NCBI RefSeq assembly: GCF_028276765.1
Contig: NZ_JAPYVU010000009.1
Location: 1-41,389, forward strand
Source of the DNA: Sulfurihydrogenibium sp.
GTDB taxonomy: Bacteria; Aquificota; Aquificia; Aquificales; Hydrogenothermaceae
Reading direction: 5' to 3'
Length of the DNA: 41,389 nucleotides
Positions 16,360-24,652 of this stretch are shown one piece after another. A program made the position numbers and the translations under genes. The first letter of the stretch is position 1; each line of letters opens with the position of its first letter. Under the pieces are notes generated by a model. That model was not told where the DNA came from, ran no database searches, and worked only from the letters and a program-made list of their open reading frames with translations.

Positions 16360-17295
16360 CTACATCAACTCCTCTGGAAAAGGGTTCAAATAGACTTGTG
16401 ATTGTAGATAGTTGTCGTTAAACCTGTATATGAAGCTTTTAATGTATTCAAGGAGACCTTCAAGATGAAGTCTGTTATTTGTGAATTTATCTATCATTCT
16501 AAGTAGATGCTTTTTTTCTGACTGGGAAATTTTATCTGAGAAATGTCCGTATATGTGCTGGATGACGTTTAAATGTTTGTTTAAATTTGACCTTTTAGAT
16601 AAAGCACTATAGAATAAATTAACATACTGATTCATTGTCTCATCTAATCCATACTTTTTCCAGTTTGCAAGTATATTTCCCATCTTTTTTAAAGCGTTTG
16701 GGTCATAAAGCATAAGCAAATATTTATGTTCTTGGTGAAATTTTAGCAAATCGTTGATATCTTTATAATTATCCTTCAGATATCTTAATCTTGCATAAGA
16801 AAAAATCTTTGTTAAAAAGTCTCTTCTTATCCAGTAGTCGTTCAACCTTCCCTCATCTTCCACCGGTAAGTAGGAGTAATGATCCATAGCCTTTTGTGCA
16901 AATAAACCGCTGCTTTTTCCGTTTATCAAACCTTTTAAGTTTTCTTGATAAAGTTTAGCATCTTTTACTCCACAGCTTGGAGATTTTGCTTTTAGTAAAA
17001 ATCCGTCAACTTCTCCAACAGATTTTAAAAAATTTTCTGAGTAGTTTATAATCTCTTCTGTGTAATCTTTCATGCTGTTTGGCTCTATCATTCTTATCTG
17101 ATTGTCTTTTTTGTAAAGCAAGACAGAAGGTCTTGGAACAGACATTCCTATGTCTACCTCTGGACAAACTGTTATGTATTCAACATAATCAAGAAGTTTT
17201 TTGCTAAACTCATCGTTTACAATACCGCCGTTGTATCTAACCGGCTCTATGTTTAAACATCTACTTAAAACGATTCTTGGCTTGTAGTAGTTCAT
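16360..17295 (-). CDS. DUF523-DUF1722 fusion protein (TudS-like desulfidase domain plus YbgA-like domain)
   Basis: A 311-residue two-domain protein. Residues 1 to about 150 are DUF523, with three cysteine sites expected to bind an Fe-S cluster: SRCLN (about 12-16), VCPEV and SPSCGV. DUF523 includes the thiouracil desulfidase TudS, which removes sulfur from 2-thiouracil. The C-terminal part (about 170-300; YARLRYLKDNYKDINDLLKFH, then HKYLLMLYDP) is DUF1722, the YbgA-type domain. The fusion is known in other bacteria. Whether this member acts on thiolated bases is inference. It starts behind AAGGAAAA, 10 bases after the response-regulator gene. A fragment of a second copy of its 3' end lies downstream of tatD. 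Confidence 0.85.
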   Translation of the reverse strand: MNYYKPRIVLSRCLNIEPVRYNGGIVNDEFSKKLLDYVEYITVCPEVDIGMSVPRPSVLLYKKDNQIRMIEPNSMKDYTEEIINYSENFLKSVGEVDGFLLKAKSPSCGVKDAKLYQENLKGLINGKSSGLFAQKAMDHYSYLPVEDEGRLNDYWIRRDFLTKIFSYARLRYLKDNYKDINDLLKFHQEHKYLLMLYDPNALKKMGNILANWKKYGLDETMNQYVNLFYSALSKRSNLNKHLNVIQHIYGHFSDKISQSEKKHLLRMIDKFTNNRLHLEGLLEYIKSFIYRFNDNYLQSQVYLNPFPEELM

Positions 17296-17305
17296 GATTT
17301 TTCCT

Positions 17306-18043
17306 TTAAATGTTCAGATAATCCCTTAAATATTTTGCACCATCTCTGCTTGTTTTTAAAGTGTCTGGTATATCTTGGAATGTGATTAAAAATTTACTTT
17401 GTTCTACTGACTTCATCTCTTTAATTTTTGTAAGATTTACTAAGTAGCTTTTATGAACTCTAAAAAAACCTTTGTATTTTAAGATATCTTCAAACTCATA
17501 CAGCTTTCTGTTAGAAATGTACTCTTTATCCTTTGTTCTTATGACTGTCTCAGAAAGTTCGGCCTTTATGTAATAAATATCATCCGGCTTTAATAGAACT
17601 ATCTTGCTAAGATGCTTTACTGGTATGAGTATTTCTGTGTTAGTAGTAATGGTTGCTATCTTTGCAAGGTTAAAGCTTTTGTTTTCTATATTTTTTATTT
17701 TCTCTAATGCTTTTTCTACGTCTTCTTTTGTAAATGGCTTTAATAGATAATCTATTGCATTTGCCTTAAAGGCATCAAGTGCAAAGTCTCCATATGCCGT
17801 TGCAAAGATTATGTAAGGCGGATTATCCATACTCTCAATGACTTCTTTTGCAATCTCTAAGCCTGTGCCGTCTGGAAGCTTAATATCTAAAAATAACACA
17901 TCAATCTCTTTATCTTTCATCTCCGATAGAGCTTTTTCCTTACTGTCAGCAACTCCAACAATATTGATGTTTCCAATCTCTTTTAAAAGTCTAATCAATC
18001 TTTCTCTTGCGATTGGTTCATCTTCTACGATAAAAACATTCAT
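17306..18043 (-). CDS. LytTR-family response regulator
   Basis: The start is taken as the ATG at 18043, behind AAAGGAGG with 7-base spacing; a TTG two codons upstream would overlap that site. The 245-residue protein has a CheY-like receiver with acidic pocket EDE (7-9), phosphoacceptor Asp53 (FLDIKLPDG) and Lys102 (LLKPF). A C-terminal LytTR DNA-binding domain follows (IYYIKAELSETVIRT, then FFRVHKSYLVNLTKI). It fits the LytS-type kinase at 9979-10971 as partner, although the two genes are about 6 kb apart with the bd-like operon between them. It sits between a CopD-like membrane protein (13 bases upstream) and the DUF523 protein. Confidence 0.92.
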   Translation of the reverse strand: MNVFIVEDEPIARERLIRLLKEIGNINIVGVADSKEKALSEMKDKEIDVLFLDIKLPDGTGLEIAKEVIESMDNPPYIIFATAYGDFALDAFKANAIDYLLKPFTKEDVEKALEKIKNIENKSFNLAKIATITTNTEILIPVKHLSKIVLLKPDDIYYIKAELSETVIRTKDKEYISNRKLYEFEDILKYKGFFRVHKSYLVNLTKIKEMKSVEQSKFLITFQDIPDTLKTSRDGAKYLRDYLNI

Positions 18044-18056
18044 GATCAAACCTCCT

Positions 18057-18482
18057 TTAATCTGGCTTAAAAACAGCCATGTAAATAATAATTAGTCCGA
18101 AAAGTATCAAAAATGGTGAAATTATCAATACAAATCTATCATACCTTTTATAATCTTCTATGTTTTTCGCCTTTACAACAAAATAAAGATTTAAAGCTTC
18201 CATGGGAGCAAAAAACAGCAAAGCTGTCAAAATCTTAACTCTTAACCAAGTTATTGAAAAATCTTCATAGAACAAAAAGTATAAGCTCAATCCAAGGGAT
18301 ATTACTGCCGAAAACAAAAATACTTCTAAGTATACTAAATATTTGTAAAATTTTCTTTCTTTTTCTTGATTTTCATCTTTTAAAACAAAGGTTTTATAAA
18401 TCAAATACAACGACATAGAGCTTGAAGAGCTAATCCAACCTATCACAGCAAGTATATGCAGATATTTCAAAAAAAGATACAT
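18057..18482 (-). CDS. CopD-like / DUF2269-like four-helix membrane protein
   Basis: A 141-residue integral membrane protein with four helices, beginning YLFLKYLHILAVIGWIS. The H-x(5)-W motif in helix 1 is typical of CopD- and DUF2269-like proteins, which often bind haem b or copper through such histidines. A second conserved-looking stretch is WLRVKILTALLFFAPMEALNLYF. Exact function is unknown. Translation starts right after a terminator-like hairpin whose 3' arm, AGGGAGG, is also its ribosome binding site. That suggests tight or conditional expression relative to the 38-residue gene in front. The next gene is the LytTR regulator. Confidence 0.7.
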   Translation of the reverse strand: MYLFLKYLHILAVIGWISSSSSMSLYLIYKTFVLKDENQEKERKFYKYLVYLEVFLFSAVISLGLSLYFLFYEDFSITWLRVKILTALLFFAPMEALNLYFVVKAKNIEDYKRYDRFVLIISPFLILFGLIIIYMAVFKPD

Positions 18483-18508
18483 AAAAAACCTCCCTAATGT
18501 TAGGGAGG
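18483..18508 (-). terminator. Terminator/attenuator hairpin that contains the next gene's ribosome site
   Basis: On the minus strand CCTCCCTAA (18508-18500), CA, TTAGGGAGG (18497-18489) is followed by TTTTTT (18488-18483) and then the ATG of the CopD-like gene. The 9-bp stem plus U-run is a classic intrinsic terminator. Its 3' arm AGGGAGG is at the right distance to be the Shine-Dalgarno sequence. Confidence 0.75.
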
Positions 18509-18521
18509 AAAAATTTTAGCA

Positions 18522-18638
18522 TCACTGACCAAAGATTGCGCTACCAAACTTATGTCCAAGATAAAACACAAGACTAATTCCAATCACATGAACTACCCAC
18601 CAACCGATTCTTAAAAACCTCATAGATTCTGGCAACAT
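18522..18638 (-). CDS. 38-residue single-helix membrane peptide
   Basis: A very short gene with strong translation signals: AGGAGGTG, 6 bases and ATG, a leader closely matching the one in front of the CydA-like gene (both contain AGGAGGTGTAAGTCATG). The peptide starts MLPESMRFLRIGWW, continues with one hydrophobic helix carrying two histidines (VVHVIGISLVFYLGHK) and ends FGSAIFGQ. It resembles small oxidase-associated peptides such as CydX or CcoQ in build only. It is followed at once by a terminator-like hairpin, and a TATAAT-type -10 lies about 30 bases upstream. It appears to be the first gene of the unit with the CopD-like protein and LytTR regulator. Confidence 0.65.
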   Translation of the reverse strand: MLPESMRFLRIGWWVVHVIGISLVFYLGHKFGSAIFGQ

Positions 18639-18666
18639 GACTTACACCTCCTTAAGATAAATTTAC

Positions 18667-18672
18667 ATTATA
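18667..18672 (-). promoter_or_regulatory. -10 element of the 38-residue peptide gene
   Basis: TATAAT on the minus strand lies about 30 bases before the start codon. A matching -35 is not clear. Confidence 0.4.
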
Positions 18673-18774
18673 AGAGTAAAGTAGTGGCTAAGGCTTTTAA
18701 ATGGAGATTGTGTCGTTTTATGTGATTGATTTTTCAGTTTGTAGATTAAGCAGGAATAAAATCGTTGTGGGAGG

Positions 18775-18926
18775 CTGTTCCAAAAATCAAAATTGTCATT
18801 CTGAGCGAAGCGAAGAATCTCATAATTTTCTTTTCAAATCAAAAAATCAAAAACGAGATCTTTCGACATTACGGCCTCGGGATGACAAGGAAAGGTAAAC
18901 TTAAGGGAATTTTGGAACACTCTTAA
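18775..18926 (+). repeat. Palindromic repeat family 1, full-length copy
   Basis: Left end TGTTCCAAAAATC, left arm GTCATTCTGAGCGAAGCG, centre CTTTTCAAATCAAAAAATC, right arm GAGATCTTTCGACATTACGG, right end TTTTGGAACACTC. This is one of the best-preserved copies, about 152 bp. Confidence 0.85.
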
Positions 18927-18969
18927 TCGTTGTGGTGATTTTTAAGATAATCTTTATATAAGATGATAT

Positions 18970-19145
18970 TTCGTGTGAGAAACTCAATAAAAATAAGATT
19001 CTTTGCCGGCTGCAGAATGACGAATAGGGTTGTCCCTAGTCAAGTATATGATTATCAAGTTTTCTTCGTCATCTTGAAGCTGTAAGCCAAAGGATCTTAT
19101 TGTTTATATTACATAAAAACCATTAATTTCTCACTCCAAGGTATG
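18970..19145 (-). repeat. Palindromic repeat family 2 copy
   Basis: Ends TTTCGTGTGAGAAACTC and AATTTCTCACTCCAAGGTA, with inner arms GATTCTTTGCCGGCTGCAG and AAGCCAAAGGATCTTATTG. In reverse it aligns along its length with 38613-38793. Apart from repeats I see no gene between 18673 and 19209. Confidence 0.7.
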
Positions 19146-19209
19146 CAAAAAATATAACATTGTTTAAAATTATCTTAAAAAGCTAACAAAAACTAATTTC
19201 TTTACCTTG

Positions 19210-20499
19210 CTACTCCACAATTTCCCTTCTTATCTTAGCGCCGATATTGATTAATTTATCATCTATATGTTCATAACCTCTGTCTAAATGATAGATGCTA
19301 AATATTTTTGTTTCTCCTTCTGCTACCAAGCCAGCGATTACCATTGCAGCACTTGCTCGTAAATCTGTTGCTTTTACTTCTGCTCCTGTAAATTTCTTAA
19401 CAGGTCTAATAATAGCAGTTTTTCCTTTTATTTCAATATCTGCTCCAAGTCTGTTTAACTCTGGAACATGCATAAATCTATTTTCAAAAATATTTTCTGT
19501 AATCTCGGATATTCCATCAGCAAAACAAAGTAGAGTCATAAACTGAGCTTGAAGGTCTGTTGGAAAAAGCGGATATTCTTTTGTCTCTATATTTACAGGT
19601 CTTAATTTTTCTTCTCTTTTAATTAAAACTTCGTAATCTGAAAGCTTTACAATGTGTATGCCGATTTTATTTGAAATTTCTTCCACATACTCCAAATATT
19701 GACTTGGATAGTTTTTGATTATTATTTTTCCATCTGTCAGTGCAGCTAATACTAAAAAAGTTCCGGCTTCAATTCTATCTTGAATTACTTTATGATAAGC
19801 TCCGTGAAGTTCTTTTACGCCGTTTATAACAATTCTATTGGTTCCTTCTCCTTTAATATCTGCTCCCATTTTTTTAAGCATAACGGCAAGGTCTACAACC
19901 TCCGGCTCTAATGCTGCGTTTTCTATAATTGTCTGACCTTCTGCTAAAGATGCAGCCATTAAAATATTTTCTGTTCCTGTAACCGTGATTTTGTCAAAGA
20001 AGATATGAGCTCCCTTTAAGCCTTTTGGTGCATAGGCTTTTATATATCCATGCTCTATTTTTATCTGGGCTCCCATTTTTTCTAAGGCTTTTAGATGTAA
20101 ATCAACCGGTCTTGCTCCGATAGAACATCCACCGGGCAGAGCAACTTCTGCATAGCCAAACCTTGCAAGCATTGGACCCAGTACAAGGATAGATGCTCTC
20201 ATCTTATTTACTAAATCGTATGGGGCGGTGTAAGATTTTGGATTAGCAAGTTTAAAACTGTATGTTTTATCTTTTATGTGATTTATTTCTGTTCCTAATT
20301 CTTGTAAAAGCTTTTTCATTGTATCTATATCTAAAAGGTCTGGAAGGTTTTCTATTATTACTTCATCAGATGTTAGGATGGTTGCAGCCATATTAGGAAG
20401 TGCGGCATTTTTAGCCCCAGAAACTTCTAATACACCCTCTAATCTATTTCCACCTTCTATAATTAATACTTCCTTCAACTTAACATCTTCCTTCAACAT
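19210..20499 (-). CDS. murA: UDP-N-acetylglucosamine 1-carboxyvinyltransferase
   Basis: This enzyme transfers enolpyruvate from PEP to UDP-GlcNAc, the first committed step of peptidoglycan synthesis. The 429-residue sequence shows the MurA landmarks: SGAKNAALP near the N-terminus, the catalytic-loop Cys125 in LPGGCSIGARPVDLH, TGTENILMAA and the late DLRASAAMVIAGL. Cys at the active site predicts fosfomycin sensitivity, from family knowledge. A short N-terminal extension (MLKEDVKLKE) precedes the usual start. The ATG follows AAGGAGAA. It appears monocistronic, with repeats on both sides. Confidence 0.96.
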   Translation of the reverse strand: MLKEDVKLKEVLIIEGGNRLEGVLEVSGAKNAALPNMAATILTSDEVIIENLPDLLDIDTMKKLLQELGTEINHIKDKTYSFKLANPKSYTAPYDLVNKMRASILVLGPMLARFGYAEVALPGGCSIGARPVDLHLKALEKMGAQIKIEHGYIKAYAPKGLKGAHIFFDKITVTGTENILMAASLAEGQTIIENAALEPEVVDLAVMLKKMGADIKGEGTNRIVINGVKELHGAYHKVIQDRIEAGTFLVLAALTDGKIIIKNYPSQYLEYVEEISNKIGIHIVKLSDYEVLIKREEKLRPVNIETKEYPLFPTDLQAQFMTLLCFADGISEITENIFENRFMHVPELNRLGADIEIKGKTAIIRPVKKFTGAEVKATDLRASAAMVIAGLVAEGETKIFSIYHLDRGYEHIDDKLINIGAKIRREIVE

Positions 20500-20599
20500 T
20501 ATTCTTCTCCTTTATTTTAACAGGTTTTTTGCTTTATATCTAATTTTTAATCAAGAATACTTTAAAATTTTAATTAAGTCTAAAATTATTAATTAATCT

Positions 20600-20792
20600 T
20601 TGTTCGTCTTTCTGTAGCCGTGCAAAGAATCTCCACCTTTGTGCTTCTATAATGTCATTCTGCAGCCGGCGAATAATCTCCAATTCTCGCCTCTCACTTA
20701 TTCACTTTCTTTAAAAGAGGTGTTTCTTCGGACTAAAGTCCTCAGGATGACGTGATGAAGATAAACTTACAAAAATTTTAAAACATTCTCAT
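20600..20792 (+). repeat. Tandem family 1 repeat copies between prmC and murA
   Basis: A left-arm fragment at about 20600-20640 is followed by a fuller copy (20650-20792): GTCATTCTGCAGCCGGCG, CTTCGGACTAAAGTCCTCAG, GATGACG and end TTTTAAAACATTCTC. It ends within a few bases of the prmC stop at 20795. Confidence 0.7.
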
Positions 20793-20794
20793 TT

Positions 20795-21667
20795 TCAATC
20801 TCCTATTTTTTTAAATCTCTCGCCAATAACAACTCTATCAATTCCAGCCAAATCTTTATGGATTTCTACATTTTTATATCCTTTATCTTCTAAAATTTGC
20901 TTTACCTTTTCAGCTTGACCTATTCCAACTTCAAAAGCAAAAAAACCATCTTCTTTTAGAAAATCTTTTAAAGAATTCACTATCTTTTCGTAAAATTCTG
21001 TTCCTTCTTTACCAGAAATTAAAGCTTCTTTTGGCTCTTTTTTTACTTCTTCTTGAAGTTTTTGATAATCTTCTTCTTTTATGTATGGTGGATTAGAAAC
21101 TACAAAATCAAGCTTTGGAAGGTTTAAAGAATTCATTTTTTCATTCACAATATCAAACTTAAAAAGTTTTAACCTGTCTAAAACTTTATGAATTTTAGCG
21201 TTTTTTTCTGTAATCTCTAAGGCTTTTTCTAAGATATCAATTCCTATGATTTTCAAGTTTTTTATATTTTTTAATAAACTAACAGAAATGCAGCCACTAC
21301 CTACGCCAACTTCTAAGCCGATTAACTCCCTCTTAACATTTTGCAACTTTTCAATAACTTTCTCTACCAAAATCTCCGTCTCCGGTCTTGGGATTAAGAC
21401 GCCTTCTTCTATGTAAAAATCAAGTCCAAAGAATTCTTTGCTTTTTGTAAGGTATGCCATAGGATAGCCTGAAGCTCTTTTTTCAGATAAAACTATTAAT
21501 TTTTTTGCATCTTCTTCCGATATCTCTAAATCCGGATATGAAATAATGTAATGTTTTGGAAGATTGAGAATTTTAGAAATCAGTATTAAAGCTTCATTCG
21601 CCGGATTTTCTATTTTTGATTCTTTAAAGATTTCTGTTATTTTACTAAATAGATCTTTTAACTTCAT
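20795..21667 (-). CDS. prmC: Peptide chain release factor N5-glutamine methyltransferase
   Basis: This SAM-dependent enzyme methylates the Gln of the GGQ motif in release factors. The start is set at the ATG at 21667, which overlaps the TGA of the upstream TRIC-type gene (ATGA); a longer TTG start would overlap by 25 bases. The 290-residue protein has the N-terminal helical domain, the linker GVLIPRPETEIL, SAM motif I LEVGVGSGCISVSLL and the catalytic SNPPY (NPPY 192-195). No release factor gene is adjacent. It is the last gene of the ruvB-sfsA-TRIC-prmC operon and ends beside a palindromic repeat. Confidence 0.94.
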   Translation of the reverse strand: MKLKDLFSKITEIFKESKIENPANEALILISKILNLPKHYIISYPDLEISEEDAKKLIVLSEKRASGYPMAYLTKSKEFFGLDFYIEEGVLIPRPETEILVEKVIEKLQNVKRELIGLEVGVGSGCISVSLLKNIKNLKIIGIDILEKALEITEKNAKIHKVLDRLKLFKFDIVNEKMNSLNLPKLDFVVSNPPYIKEEDYQKLQEEVKKEPKEALISGKEGTEFYEKIVNSLKDFLKEDGFFAFEVGIGQAEKVKQILEDKGYKNVEIHKDLAGIDRVVIGERFKKIGD

Positions 21668-22284
21668 TGAAATTTTGGAAGCTTCCAATCATAGAGAATT
21701 GCTACGATTCTAAACATCAGAACAAGTAAACTACAAACAATAGATGCTACTGTTAAATCTGATGTTAAAACCATAGATATGTAAAATCCAATTGATCCTA
21801 TTATGCTACAACTTGCGTAAAAATCATCTCTCAGTACAGATGGAACTTTTCCAAGAAGTAAATCACTAATTACACCACCACCTACACCTGTAAGTGTCGC
21901 AAGAATGATAATTCCGAAAAAAGACACATCAGCATTGTATGCAATGATTGCTCCCGTTGTAGTAAAAGCTGACAGACCAATTGCATCAGGAATTAAAATG
22001 TAGTATTTGTTTGAAATATCACCTTTAACAACTTTATACATCACCACAGCAACCCAAACACCAAAGAGTGCAACGCTCATATCTGTGATGGATTTTAAAG
22101 CATTTGGAATTGTATTTATAAGTAAATCTCTCGTAATTCCACCACCAAGTGCAGTCATAACACCTAAAACAGTAATTCCAAGCAGGTCTAAACCTTCTTT
22201 TATTGCCTTTAAAGAACCGGTTACAGCAAAAGCTACAAGCCCTATAATGTTCATTATGAAGAAAATTTCTTTTGCAAACTCCAT
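21664..22284 (-). CDS. TRIC-type cation channel family protein (UPF0126)
   Basis: A 206-residue membrane protein of the prokaryotic trimeric intracellular cation channel family. It shows seven hydrophobic segments and the internally duplicated glycine-rich motif: VMTALGGGITRDLLI in the first half and LTGVGGGVISDLLLG in the second. Each is followed by a P-x-A/V-L-x-x-D/I element (IPNALKSI; VPSVLRDD). Members conduct monovalent cations as trimers. The start ATG follows GAGGAG and lies inside the end of sfsA (31-base overlap). The stop overlaps prmC. Its physiological role here cannot be inferred from the neighbours. Confidence 0.85.
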   Translation of the reverse strand: MEFAKEIFFIMNIIGLVAFAVTGSLKAIKEGLDLLGITVLGVMTALGGGITRDLLINTIPNALKSITDMSVALFGVWVAVVMYKVVKGDISNKYYILIPDAIGLSAFTTTGAIIAYNADVSFFGIIILATLTGVGGGVISDLLLGKVPSVLRDDFYASCSIIGSIGFYISMVLTSDLTVASIVCSLLVLMFRIVAILYDWKLPKFQ

Positions 22285-22973
22285 ATCTCCTCACTCAGGT
22301 TTAAACTACCATTTAACATAATGTTAAATTCCTCATCAAACCTTACTTTGTAACCTAAAAATTTTACTCCAACTTCTAACGCTTTTAAGAAGTATTTACT
22401 TAACTCTTTATCTGTTTCATAATTTGGCAGAAATTCTTCACAATCTCTAAATGCAATTATCATAATACCTGCTTCATAACCTTTATTTTTTAATTCTATC
22501 AGATGTTTTATATGTTTTGCTCCTCTTGATGTTGGTGCATCAGGAAATAGACAGAGTTTTCCTTTTTTAAGATTACAGCCTTTGACTTCTATATAAAAAT
22601 TGTCATCAATGACAAAATCTATTCTACTGTCTTGATACAAAACCTCTTTTTTTATCTTTTCAGGTTTAAAGCCAAGATATCCTTTTTCTATAATTTTTTC
22701 TGCTATTTTGGAATGGAAAGAAGTATTTATTAGAATGTAGCCCTCTTCCATCTTCACAGATATTAACTTGTAATCTGTTTTATTTTCTGCTTTATTTTTT
22801 ATGACTAAAATCTCTCTTCCTTTTGTGAGAATTTCTTTTAGCCTTCCCGTGTCTGCAATATGACATTTTGTAATACTTCCATCAATTTCAATCAGTCCAA
22901 CAAATCTGTTTAATCTCTCTATAAACTTGGCTTTTTTTAAAGATGGAAACTCTGATTTATCAAGAATTTTCAT
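22254..22973 (-). CDS. sfsA: SfsA family protein
   Basis: A 239-residue protein of the SfsA (sugar fermentation stimulation) family, which has an OB-like N-terminal domain and a nuclease-like C-terminal domain. Family motifs are CHIADTGRLKEIL (40s), RIDFVIDDNFYIEVKGCNL, and FPDAPTSRGAKHIKHL near residue 150. The D..D/E.K arrangement (DFVI...EVKG) resembles a PD-(D/E)XK nuclease core. In vivo function is not settled. It overlaps the ruvB 3' end by 14 bases and the next gene by 31, so it is a middle gene of a tightly packed operon. Confidence 0.9.
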   Translation of the reverse strand: MKILDKSEFPSLKKAKFIERLNRFVGLIEIDGSITKCHIADTGRLKEILTKGREILVIKNKAENKTDYKLISVKMEEGYILINTSFHSKIAEKIIEKGYLGFKPEKIKKEVLYQDSRIDFVIDDNFYIEVKGCNLKKGKLCLFPDAPTSRGAKHIKHLIELKNKGYEAGIMIIAFRDCEEFLPNYETDKELSKYFLKALEVGVKFLGYKVRFDEEFNIMLNGSLNLSEEIWSLQKKFSS

Positions 22974-23934
22974 AATTTTCTAAATACTCAACTGCCGTAG
23001 GTAATGCAACTCTTCCTTTTGCCGTTCTTTTTATAAATCCAAGCTTAAGAAGATAGGGTTCAATTACTTCTTCTATCGTTCTTTTGTCTTCTGATATTGC
23101 AAAAGATATTGTGTTTAGGCCAACAGGACCACCGTTAAACTGATAAACCAAAGATTTTAGATATTTTAAAGACAGTCCATCTATTCCGTCTTTACCGATA
23201 GATAAAAATCTCAATGCATCAAAGGCTGTATCTCTATCTATAACATCTTTTTTGTGAATGACTGCATAATCATAAACTCTTTTTAAAAGTTTGTTTGCAA
23301 TCCTTGGAGTTCCTTTTGAGTGTTTGGCAATCTCTAAAGCTCCCTCTTCTGTAATGTCTATGTTTAAAATTTTTGCAGACCTTAAAATGATCTCTTTTAA
23401 AGATTTCTCATCATAAAAATCAAGGTTTAAAATTATTCCGAAACGAGAGATTAAAGGCGTTGATAACATGCCTATTCTTGTAGTAGCTCCAATCAGTGTA
23501 AATTTATTAATGTCTAATCTTATGGCTTTGGCAGACCTTGCCTTCCTGTTAGACCCACCACCAACTATAACATCCACTTTAAAATCTTCCATTGCAGAGT
23601 ATAAAATTTCTTCCAATGTTGGAGTTAGTCTGTGAATTTCATCAATAAATAAAATATCTCCTTCTTTTAAGGAAGTAAGCAGTCCTATAAGGTCTCCTTT
23701 TTTCTCTAAAACAGGTGCAGATGTTATTTTTATATTTGTCCCAAGTTCATTGGCTATAATTGTCGCAAGGGTTGTTTTACCAAGCCCTGGTGGTCCTGAA
23801 AGTATAGTATGGTCAAGAGTTTTTCCTTGAATTTTACATGCTTCTATAAAAACTTTAAGCTGTTTCTTAACTTCTTCCTGTCCTATAAAATCATCAAGCT
23901 TGAGTGGTCTGATTGAATGTTTTTCTGATATCAT
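22960..23934 (-). CDS. ruvB: Holliday junction branch-migration helicase RuvB
   Basis: This AAA+ motor drives branch migration of Holliday junctions with RuvA. The 324-residue protein opens with IRPLKLDDFIGQ, then Walker A GPPGLGKT (47-54), Walker B FIDEIH (96-101), sensor 1 GATTR, the arginine finger region LISRFGIIL and the C-terminal winged-helix domain with GPVGLNTISFAISED. All key motifs are intact. It is the first gene of a four-gene operon. It is divergent to the EVE-domain gene, with only 30 bases between starts. ruvA and ruvC are not in the window. Confidence 0.97.
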   Translation of the reverse strand: MISEKHSIRPLKLDDFIGQEEVKKQLKVFIEACKIQGKTLDHTILSGPPGLGKTTLATIIANELGTNIKITSAPVLEKKGDLIGLLTSLKEGDILFIDEIHRLTPTLEEILYSAMEDFKVDVIVGGGSNRKARSAKAIRLDINKFTLIGATTRIGMLSTPLISRFGIILNLDFYDEKSLKEIILRSAKILNIDITEEGALEIAKHSKGTPRIANKLLKRVYDYAVIHKKDVIDRDTAFDALRFLSIGKDGIDGLSLKYLKSLVYQFNGGPVGLNTISFAISEDKRTIEEVIEPYLLKLGFIKRTAKGRVALPTAVEYLENYENS

Positions 23935-23964
23935 AACAGTATTATTTTACCATGAGGTTTTTTA

Positions 23965-24360
23965 ATGGCAAGGTATTATTTAGCCAAGACAGAACCTGAA
24001 GAGTATTCATATGATATGCTGGAAAAAGAAGGTAAAACTGTTTGGAATGGAGTGAAAAATCCGTTAGCTCAAAAGTTTATAAAACAGATGAAAAAAGGTG
24101 ATTTGGTTTTTATCTATCATACAGGAAAAGAAAAAGCTATCGTTGGAATTGGTAAAGTAGTGTCTGAGCCTTATCAAGATGAGAATGGTTTGTATGTTGT
24201 AGATATTCAGCCATACAAGAGATTGAATAAGAAATTAACTTTGTCAGAGATTAAAAAAATGAAAGAGTTTCAAGATTTTTATCTTGTTAAAATGCCCCGT
24301 TTATCTGTAATGGAAGTTCCGGACGATTTGGCTAATTTGATTTTAAAGTTAACAGAGTGA
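23965..24360 (+). CDS. EVE-domain protein
   Basis: A 131-residue single-domain protein of the EVE family, a PUA-like fold that can bind modified bases in DNA or RNA. It begins RYYLAKTEPEEYSYDML, continues with VWNGVKNPLAQKFIKQMKKGDLVFIYHTG and has the late YLVKMPRLSVMEVPDD; these are the usual landmarks (K-T/S-E-P, WDGVRN-like, GD-x-x-x-x-YH). EVE proteins recur near restriction, defence and RNA-modification genes. Here the neighbours are divergent ruvB and, 0.9 kb downstream, the CRISPR array. The modified base recognised is unknown. Confidence 0.88.
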   Translation: MARYYLAKTEPEEYSYDMLEKEGKTVWNGVKNPLAQKFIKQMKKGDLVFIYHTGKEKAIVGIGKVVSEPYQDENGLYVVDIQPYKRLNKKLTLSEIKKMKEFQDFYLVKMPRLSVMEVPDDLANLILKLTE

Positions 24361-24415
24361 GAGGTGATGAAGATTTTTAATATGCTTGTAAAGATGTCTT
24401 AGGTGGTAATCTTGT

Positions 24416-24583
24416 CTGTCATTCTGCAGGTGGTGATAAATCTTGACCTCAAAGATATCATTCTGAACGAAGCGAAGAATCTCTTCCTTTCTTTTCAAGT
24501 CAAAAAATCAAAAAGAGATCCTTCGGACTTTGTCCTCAAGATGACACGGAAAGGCAAGCTTACAAGAATCCTGAAACGCTCCT
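24416..24583 (+). repeat. Palindromic repeat family 1, with an extra left-arm fragment
   Basis: Two left arms (GTCATTCTGCAGG and ATCATTCTGAACGAAGCG) precede the shared centre TCAAGTCAAAAAATC. The right arm GAGATCCTTCGGACTTTGTC and end CCTGAAACGCTCC follow. It suggests one copy inserted into or recombined with another. Confidence 0.7.
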
Positions 24584-24593
24584 CAATTTCTGC

Positions 24594-24622
24594 TTGACAT
24601 ATAGAAAATTTTTTTGTATATT
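24594..24622 (+). promoter_or_regulatory. Strong promoter-like sequence upstream of the CRISPR locus
   Basis: TTGACA (24594-24599), exactly 17 bases, TATATT (24617-24622). The transcript would run into CTTGGCAATTGAATA (24653-24667), a sequence repeated next to the array at 25172-25186. Confidence 0.6.
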
Positions 24623-24652
24623 TATATTAGCTTTTTAATTTTTTAACTGCAC

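Noticed and set aside
18701-18898. 65-codon frame in the gap before murA
   Set aside because: It runs through a family 1 repeat and has no translation signal. The same holds for 24403-24597 and 39120-39305.
22034-22294. 86-codon frame overlapping the TRIC-type gene on the same strand
   Set aside because: An alternative frame of a clear membrane-channel gene, with Cys/Arg-rich nonsense composition.
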